Below are positions 35,123 through 39,818 of a stretch of DNA of 39,818 bases, piece by piece. Position numbers and translations under genes: made by a program. The notes under the pieces are model-generated. The model made no database searches and had not been told where the DNA came from. It worked only from the letters and a program-made list of their open reading frames with translations. Positions within the stretch are counted from its first letter, which is position 1, and each line of letters starts with the position of its first letter. Origin of the DNA: Neopararhizobium haloflavum (GTDB lineage Bacteria > Pseudomonadota > Alphaproteobacteria > Rhizobiales > Rhizobiaceae); assembly GCF_002750855.1 (NCBI RefSeq), contig NZ_NWUC01000014.1, positions 1 through 39,818 on the forward strand, read 5' to 3'.

Positions 35123-36046
35123 GTGGCCAAATTCCTGATATACCGCGTTCTTCAGGCGATCTTCGTCGTCTTCGTCGTCACGCTGACCGTATCCTTTGCG
35201 ATCCGCCTTACGGGCGATCCTGCATTGATGCTGTCTCAGGGCGCCGGCAGCATCACCGAAGCGGACCTGGAGCGCATCCGCGAGGCACTGGGGCTGAACA
35301 GGCCGTTCCTCGTTCAGTATTGGGAATTCATCAGCGGCCTGTTCGTCGGCGATTTCGGGCGAAGTTTCATGGGTGGTACACCTGTCATCAATCTGATCGA
35401 ACGGGCGCTGCCGGCAACGCTGATGCTCGCCATCGTCTCGCTGGTCGTGTCCATCGCCGTCTCCATCCCGCTCGGCATCAAGGCGGCGACGGCACGCGGC
35501 ACCTGGATTGACCAGGCAATCCGCATCTTCTCGCTGATCGGCCTGTCCTTTCCCAATTTCTGGCTGGCGATCATGCTGGTGCTCCTGTTTTCCATCACCT
35601 TTCGCCTGCTGCCGCCGAGCGGCATGGAAGGGCCGGTGAGCTTCATCATGCCGGCAGCCACCATGGCGATCATCCTCACGGCAACGAATGTCCGCCTCGT
35701 GCGCACCACGATGCTGGAAACATTGCGCTCGCAATACGTGATGGTGGCGCGCGCCAAGGGATTGAGCGAGACGACGGTGCTCTACAAGCACGCCCTCAGA
35801 AATTGTGCGATCCCGCTGATCACCTATTTCGGCCTGCAGTTCGGCGGCCTGCTCGGCGGCATTGTCGTCATCGAGCGTGTCTTCAACTGGCCGGGCCTGG
35901 GCACACTGGCCTTCCAGGCCGTCGCAGCGCGCGACTATCCCGTGCTTCAGGCCGTCATCACAGTCTTGTCGCTGCTCATCATCGCAATCAACCTCCTGGT
36001 CGACATCGCCTATGGGCTCGTCGATCCGCGCATCCGCACGGAGTAG
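35123..36046 (+). CDS. Peptide-type ABC transporter, permease (DppB-like)
   Basis: 307-residue permease with six membrane segments. Start is GTG 35123 with GGAG eight nucleotides upstream; the MAKFLIYRVLQAIFVVFVVTL (part) N terminus is the usual DppB/GsiC opening. Other blocks: LGLNRPFLVQYWEFISGLFVGDFGRSF, the EAA loop QYVMVARAKGLSETTVLYKHALRN, and ERVFNWPGLGTL near the end. Pairs with the second permease, 4 bp downstream of its stop. Confidence 0.9.
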   Translation: MAKFLIYRVLQAIFVVFVVTLTVSFAIRLTGDPALMLSQGAGSITEADLERIREALGLNRPFLVQYWEFISGLFVGDFGRSFMGGTPVINLIERALPATLMLAIVSLVVSIAVSIPLGIKAATARGTWIDQAIRIFSLIGLSFPNFWLAIMLVLLFSITFRLLPPSGMEGPVSFIMPAATMAIILTATNVRLVRTTMLETLRSQYVMVARAKGLSETTVLYKHALRNCAIPLITYFGLQFGGLLGGIVVIERVFNWPGLGTLAFQAVAARDYPVLQAVITVLSLLIIAINLLVDIAYGLVDPRIRTE

Positions 36047-36050
36047 CCTC

Positions 36051-36929
36051 ATGCCCGATGCAGCACCGTCCCGACCCGGCCAGGCGAAAACGGCCCGCCG
36101 CCAATCCAGCTTCAAGGCGCTCGAGTTCATCCTCGGCGTCATCCTGGTCGGCGGCATAGGGCTTGCCGTTCTGTTCTCCGGCTTTCTGTTTCCCGGCGGC
36201 GGCAGCGCCGTCGACCTCGCCGCGCGCCTGACACCCCCCCTCGTGGACATGGCCCATCCGCTCGGCACCGACCCGCTCGGGCGCGATGTCCTTGCGCGCG
36301 TCATCGTCGGCGGCGAAATCTCGCTGACGGTTGGCCTGGTCTCGGTGGCCGGCGCCGTGGTGATCGGCGTCGTAATGGGGCTCGTCTCCGGCTACTATCG
36401 CGGCTTCTGGGATGTCGTCGTGATGCGTTTCGCCGACGTGCAGCTCGCCTTGCCCTTCATTCTGCTGGCCATCACCTTCATTGCCATCGTTGGCGGTGGG
36501 CTCATCAACACGATCGTCCTCCTGATCGTCTCGCAATGGGTTCAGTATGCGCGCCTCGTGCGCGGCTCGGTGCTTTCCCTGCGTGATCGCGAATTCATCC
36601 AGTCTGCACGCGCCATCGGCGTGCGCGACATCAAGATTCTGTTCCAGCATCTGCTGCCGAACCTGCTCGGCCCGGTGATCGTGCTGATGACGCTCAACGT
36701 GGCCAACAACATCCTGCTCGAGGCAAGCCTGACCTTTCTCGGTCTCGGCGTGGATCCCACGATACCAAGCTGGGGCGGCATGCTGGCGGAAGGCCGCACC
36801 TATCTGCAGACCGCGTGGTGGGTGAGCGTCTTTCCGGGCCTTGCCATTCTTCTCACCGTCCTCGGCCTCAATCTTCTCGGCGACTGGCTGCGCGACACGC
36901 TCGACCCGACAGGACGCACCCGCGTATGA
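36051..36929 (+). CDS. Peptide-type ABC transporter, permease (DppC-like)
   Basis: 292 residues from ATG 36051. A basic N-terminal tail, then six membrane segments. The periplasmic block HPLGTDPLGRDVLARVIVGG and the EAA loop REFIQSARAIGVRDIKILFQHLLPN are diagnostic of DppC/OppC/GsiD. C-terminal LNLLGDWLRDTLDPTGR is also typical. Its TGA overlaps the ATG of the M14 peptidase (ATGA), so the peptidase is translationally tied to the transporter. Confidence 0.9.
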   Translation: MPDAAPSRPGQAKTARRQSSFKALEFILGVILVGGIGLAVLFSGFLFPGGGSAVDLAARLTPPLVDMAHPLGTDPLGRDVLARVIVGGEISLTVGLVSVAGAVVIGVVMGLVSGYYRGFWDVVVMRFADVQLALPFILLAITFIAIVGGGLINTIVLLIVSQWVQYARLVRGSVLSLRDREFIQSARAIGVRDIKILFQHLLPNLLGPVIVLMTLNVANNILLEASLTFLGLGVDPTIPSWGGMLAEGRTYLQTAWWVSVFPGLAILLTVLGLNLLGDWLRDTLDPTGRTRV

Positions 36930-38671
36930 CCCTCATCACTGACCGCAGCTTCGAACGCACGATCGACACGCTGATTGCGGACTACGGCCGCCCCGAGCAC
37001 AAGGGCGCTTGCCTGGAGGCCTGGGTTTTCGAGGATCACGACAATCGGCGACGTGCCGAAAAGAGCCTGCTGGACCGCGGCGTGACCGCACGCATCCGGT
37101 CCGCCTACAAGCCGCTCCTTCATTTCTTTCTCGAGGATGTCGTGCTCGCGGATATCGGCCAGGCCACCGTCCGCTATCCCGTTCTCGACGGGATGGCGAA
37201 CCGCTTCCTGCTCGAGAGCTATCCGCTTGCGGCCCTCTTGCCCGATGGGGCAATTGTTTTTGAGCCCGGAACGGACGCCGACTTCCACTACGCGGTCGAC
37301 ATCGTCGACAAGAATGGAACGCTCAGCAGTCACCGCGTGTTCGCCCCCAACCGGCGCCACGTTGATCCCGTGGGCCAGGACTGTGTTTCACCGACCGGCT
37401 GGGTTCGCCTGACCGACGCGGGTGGCAGCGTCTGCCAGGCAGCCTACCCCACCGATTTCGAGGCGGTGTTCGCTGCCGCGGTCAAGGTTGTCGGCGAGCG
37501 CGAATGGGGTCTTGCGGAACCCTATTTCGACGAACTCAACATCCGGGTGGAACTGCCCGGCAAGGACCTCCCTCTCGCTCACGGGCACGAAAGCATCAGC
37601 CTGCATGAGGCGCTGCACGAAGACCTTTACTTCACTTTGCTCGAAGTATTCCAGAAGCGGTCGGGCCGCCCGCTCGGCGATCGCGGCCTGCGACCGGGCC
37701 AGATCGTGCCCGAGATCGTTGCCGGCGAAGGCGCGCCGCGCCTGATCATCGAAACAAGACCACTCGACACGAATCCGCGCACGATGCCCCATGTTTCGCT
37801 GGACGATGCGCCGCATGCGCTTTCGGTCTCGCAGATCGATGAGGCGCTTGCGGCCGTCGCGGGCACGCCCCTCACTGCGACATCGCGCGCCGGTCGGCCC
37901 GTCCATGCCCGCCATATCGCAGGCAGCGATGCGGCCGTGATGATCAGCGGCGGACAGCATGCCAACGAGACATCCGGTATCGTTGGCGCCTTGCGCGCCG
38001 CTCTGCAGCTCAAGGACCGCGCTGGCGCGCATTTCGTGGTCTCGCCATTGGAAAACCCCGACGGCTATGCCCTGCACGGTCGCTTGACGCGCGAGCACGC
38101 CGCCCAAATGCACCATGCCGCCCGCTACACGGCCTTCGGCAATGACCTCGAGTTCGAGCCCGACGGCGACGATGGCGCACCCCACTTCGAACGGGCAATT
38201 CGCAGCAAGGCCGAAGCAATCAGCGGCGCCCGCCTTCACGTCAATCTTCACGGCTATCCGGCACATGAATGGACCCGGCCGCTATCGGGCTACGTGCCGC
38301 GCGGCTTCGAGATGTGGACCGTGCCGAAAGGCTTTTTTCTGATCATGCGCCACCATCCCGAATGGGACGCCGCGGCGCGCGTCCTCATCGACAAGGTCAC
38401 CGCACACCTGCAAACCCTGCCCGGCCTTTCCGCCTTCAATGCGTCACAGATCGCGCTGTTCGAGAAGCACGCCGGCGTCACGGGCTTCGAGATCATCAAT
38501 GGCTTTCCATGCCTGATCTCGGTCGAGACGCGTCACACCGCACCGCTCACGCTCATTACCGAATATCCTGACGAAACCATCGAAGGGCACGCCTTCGTCG
38601 ACGCCCACACGGCCCAGATGCAGACCGTTCTTGCCGCCTATGAGGCGTATCAGACCCTGGCGACCGCGTAG
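36926..38671 (+). CDS. M14-family zinc carboxypeptidase, cytoplasmic
   Basis: 581 residues. The C-terminal half (about 330-560) is an M14 metallopeptidase domain: first zinc pair in GGQHANETSG (His345, Glu348), NPDGYALHGR (substrate-carboxylate region), and a later histidine in HVNLHGYPAHEW (His438 or His442). The likely catalytic glutamate is in LISVETRHT. The N-terminal 300 residues match nothing I recognise. No signal peptide, so it acts on imported substrate in the cytoplasm. AspA/AstE deacylases share this fold, so a deacylase or deamidase role is possible. Coupled by ATGA to the permease; last gene of the operon. Confidence 0.82.
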   Translation: MTLITDRSFERTIDTLIADYGRPEHKGACLEAWVFEDHDNRRRAEKSLLDRGVTARIRSAYKPLLHFFLEDVVLADIGQATVRYPVLDGMANRFLLESYPLAALLPDGAIVFEPGTDADFHYAVDIVDKNGTLSSHRVFAPNRRHVDPVGQDCVSPTGWVRLTDAGGSVCQAAYPTDFEAVFAAAVKVVGEREWGLAEPYFDELNIRVELPGKDLPLAHGHESISLHEALHEDLYFTLLEVFQKRSGRPLGDRGLRPGQIVPEIVAGEGAPRLIIETRPLDTNPRTMPHVSLDDAPHALSVSQIDEALAAVAGTPLTATSRAGRPVHARHIAGSDAAVMISGGQHANETSGIVGALRAALQLKDRAGAHFVVSPLENPDGYALHGRLTREHAAQMHHAARYTAFGNDLEFEPDGDDGAPHFERAIRSKAEAISGARLHVNLHGYPAHEWTRPLSGYVPRGFEMWTVPKGFFLIMRHHPEWDAAARVLIDKVTAHLQTLPGLSAFNASQIALFEKHAGVTGFEIINGFPCLISVETRHTAPLTLITEYPDETIEGHAFVDAHTAQMQTVLAAYEAYQTLATA

Positions 38672-38763
38672 CCCGCTCGTCTAGATCTGACATCCCACCA
38701 AGACACGAAGACGAAGCCTGCGCCGAACGACACATATCGGAGCGCGATGCGGGCCCTCGTCAA

Positions 38764-39342
38764 TCAGCCGCGACCCACCGACAGTTCAGTCCGCACGTTC
38801 AGATCGCCATCTAGAAAGTCCGGCTCGACCTCAGCCCCGACTGCATCGAAATATCGGCTTAGGAAGGTGCGGAACGAAGCTGCGAGGGCGATATCGGCAA
38901 TGTTCAGGTCAGTGAACCCTGCGGCACGAAGGTTGTCGATATCCATCTGGCTTATGCGTGAGGCATCAATCGCGATCTGCTCGGCGTAAACCAGCATTGC
39001 CACCTGCTGATCGGTTAGTGCGGCGTTGCGGAAATCGCGATGCACGGCCAGAGCCTGTTCCCTTCCGATCGTGCCGGACAGCGCCTTGAAGTAGACGTGG
39101 GAACAATAACTGGAGGGTACGTGCTTTGCTACGACCAGCGTGACAAGCCGGAAGTTGACCAGCCCAAGCGAGAACCCATCCCGTATCTGGTGCAACAAGT
39201 GCTCCACCGGTGCCAGGATGTCTGGTCTGGCTGACCAGCATTGGGTTGCCTGCATCACCCTTCCCATTGACGCCATCTCATTGGCATAGATGGACGCGAC
39301 TTCGCCCTCGGCCTCCGCCGGCTCTATAGTTCGTAGGAACAT
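38764..39342 (-). CDS. Carboxymuconolactone decarboxylase/AhpD-like protein
   Basis: 192 residues from ATG 39342, chosen for GGAGG upstream and the clean MFLRTIEPAEAEGEVASIY opening; the frame is open to 39393. All-helical AhpD-like fold. The core SSYCSHVYFKAL has one cysteine and a histidine (C-S-H) where classical AhpD has CxxC, so peroxidase cycling may be reduced or different. Family members act in peroxide detoxification or as hydroxymuconolactone decarboxylases. Separate from the peptidase operon (92 bp, convergent). Confidence 0.75.
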   Translation of the reverse strand: MFLRTIEPAEAEGEVASIYANEMASMGRVMQATQCWSARPDILAPVEHLLHQIRDGFSLGLVNFRLVTLVVAKHVPSSYCSHVYFKALSGTIGREQALAVHRDFRNAALTDQQVAMLVYAEQIAIDASRISQMDIDNLRAAGFTDLNIADIALAASFRTFLSRYFDAVGAEVEPDFLDGDLNVRTELSVGRG

Positions 39343-39700
39343 CGTCGCCTCCAAGGCTGCTACAAGCTGGCCACATCTTCGCTCGTAAGGCACTATCCTG
39401 GGAAGAGACGGAAGACCTGCGATGATCCCGTCACGTTCGATTTCGGAAGCCTCTATCGGCTACCTGAAAGCCCGACAATAAACGCGTTCTACGAGAAGCC
39501 AAAAAGCCTTGGCCGCTGGTCATCAATGAGCCTTCAGCGAAGGAACACAAGCGCCGAAGGCGCAGCGCGGTCCTCACTTGTAGTCATCGATCTATCGCAT
39601 GACTTTTGTTAACGGAATATTGGGCACTGTGTTAATGGCAGATGCAAACACCCAATGCTGCATACGCCTCAAAATATGAGGCGCAAACGCGGAACAATAC
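39343..39700. other. Intergenic region, AT-richer, no gene recognised
   Basis: Roughly 360 bp with no convincing coding frame on either strand. Base composition is visibly poorer in G/C than the rest of the window from about 39590 on. Contains the hairpin at 39665-39683 and leads into the putative insertion-sequence end. Possibly decayed or recently acquired DNA. Confidence 0.4.
39665..39683. repeat. Inverted repeat CGCCTCA-N5-TGAGGCG
   Basis: CGCCTCA (39665-39671), loop AAATA, TGAGGCG (39677-39683): a perfect 7-bp dyad. No U tract follows on the plus strand. Its location near the putative insertion sequence suggests a target site, a terminator, or a regulatory site. Confidence 0.35.
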
Positions 39701-39739
39701 TCGGATTCAACATATTTACCTGAGTGTATTGCAACTTAT

Positions 39740-39818
39740 GCTGAACGACCCGAGACATCGGTGACGTTTTGTACCGGACACATGGGTAACACTTTTCGCT
39801 TTGCGGGAGGTGTTGATG
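39740..39818 (+). mobile_element. Putative left end of an insertion sequence (IS481-like), truncated by the window
   Basis: The segment GTGACGTTTTGTACCGGACA continuing with GGGTAACAC and a GGGAGG ribosome site (39804-39809) ending in ATG (39816-39818) resembles the terminal region and transposase start of IS481/IS3-type elements in rhizobia, as I recall it. Only the start codon of the presumed transposase is inside the window. Element limits cannot be defined; identity is a guess based on wording of the terminus. Confidence 0.38.

Overview
The window looks like a chromosomal segment of an alphaproteobacterium, most likely a member of the Hyphomicrobiales (Rhizobiales); genus is not determinable by eye. 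Reasons: high GC with GC-rich third positions; an rrn-type leader at the left edge; a candidate RirA-type iron box (TGA-N9-TCA); candidate EcfG/RpoE2-type general-stress promoters (GGAAC-N16/17-CGTT); a Suv3-like helicase followed by an S4-domain gene; and an hppD gene divergent from an Lrp/AsnC regulator. I see no phage genes, CRISPR array, tRNA or complete rRNA gene.

Layout. 1-130: apparent promoter and leader of an rRNA operon that runs leftwards out of the window. 300-4118: a three-gene ferric iron ABC importer (binding protein, fused permease, ATPase) behind a candidate iron box. 4145-4336: a self-contained unit not previously delimited by long ORFs: stress-type promoter, 24-residue membrane microprotein, intrinsic terminator. 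4355-6830: a FAD amine/amino-acid oxidase and an SCP2-type thiolase broken by one extra C in a run of eight. 6866-12349: assorted functions (GNAT acetyltransferase, YihY/BrkB protein behind a second stress-type promoter, an MhqO/MhqD-like quinone detoxification pair, an isoprenylcysteine-methyltransferase-like membrane protein, an alpha/beta hydrolase, a glycine-zipper lipoprotein). 12776-17835: helicase, S4 protein, then 2-keto-3-deoxygalactonate kinase and aldolase.

17808-23406: a divergent cluster around a GntR/FCD regulator: an atypical shikimate-dehydrogenase-family enzyme on one side, and a NitT/TauT-type ABC importer plus a FAD oxidoreductase on the other. This is a plausible uptake-and-oxidation module for an unidentified small molecule. 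23422-23941: a DUF302 secreted protein behind a third stress-type promoter. 24018-27195: a family 2 glycosyltransferase, 4-hydroxyphenylpyruvate dioxygenase, its divergent Lrp-type regulator, and a hemerythrin-like protein.

27316-38671: a large divergent module: a fused 5-oxoprolinase/hydantoinase on the minus strand and, on the plus strand, a MarR-type regulator, a dual-ATPase Opp/Dpp-type importer (ATPase, binding protein, two permeases) and a cytoplasmic M14-family zinc carboxypeptidase. The two arms share a symmetric 55-bp control region. My inference is a regulated system for importing and dismantling a gamma-glutamyl, pyroglutamyl or otherwise blocked peptide. 38764-39342: an AhpD-like protein. 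39343-39818: AT-richer non-coding DNA that ends in what resembles the start of an insertion sequence.

The most notable results are the three stress-type promoters with their targets, the microprotein unit, the C8 frameshift, the overlapping divergent promoter/operator at 31006-31060, and the two transporter-based modules of unknown substrate. All functional assignments come from reading protein sequence by eye; no database search was run.
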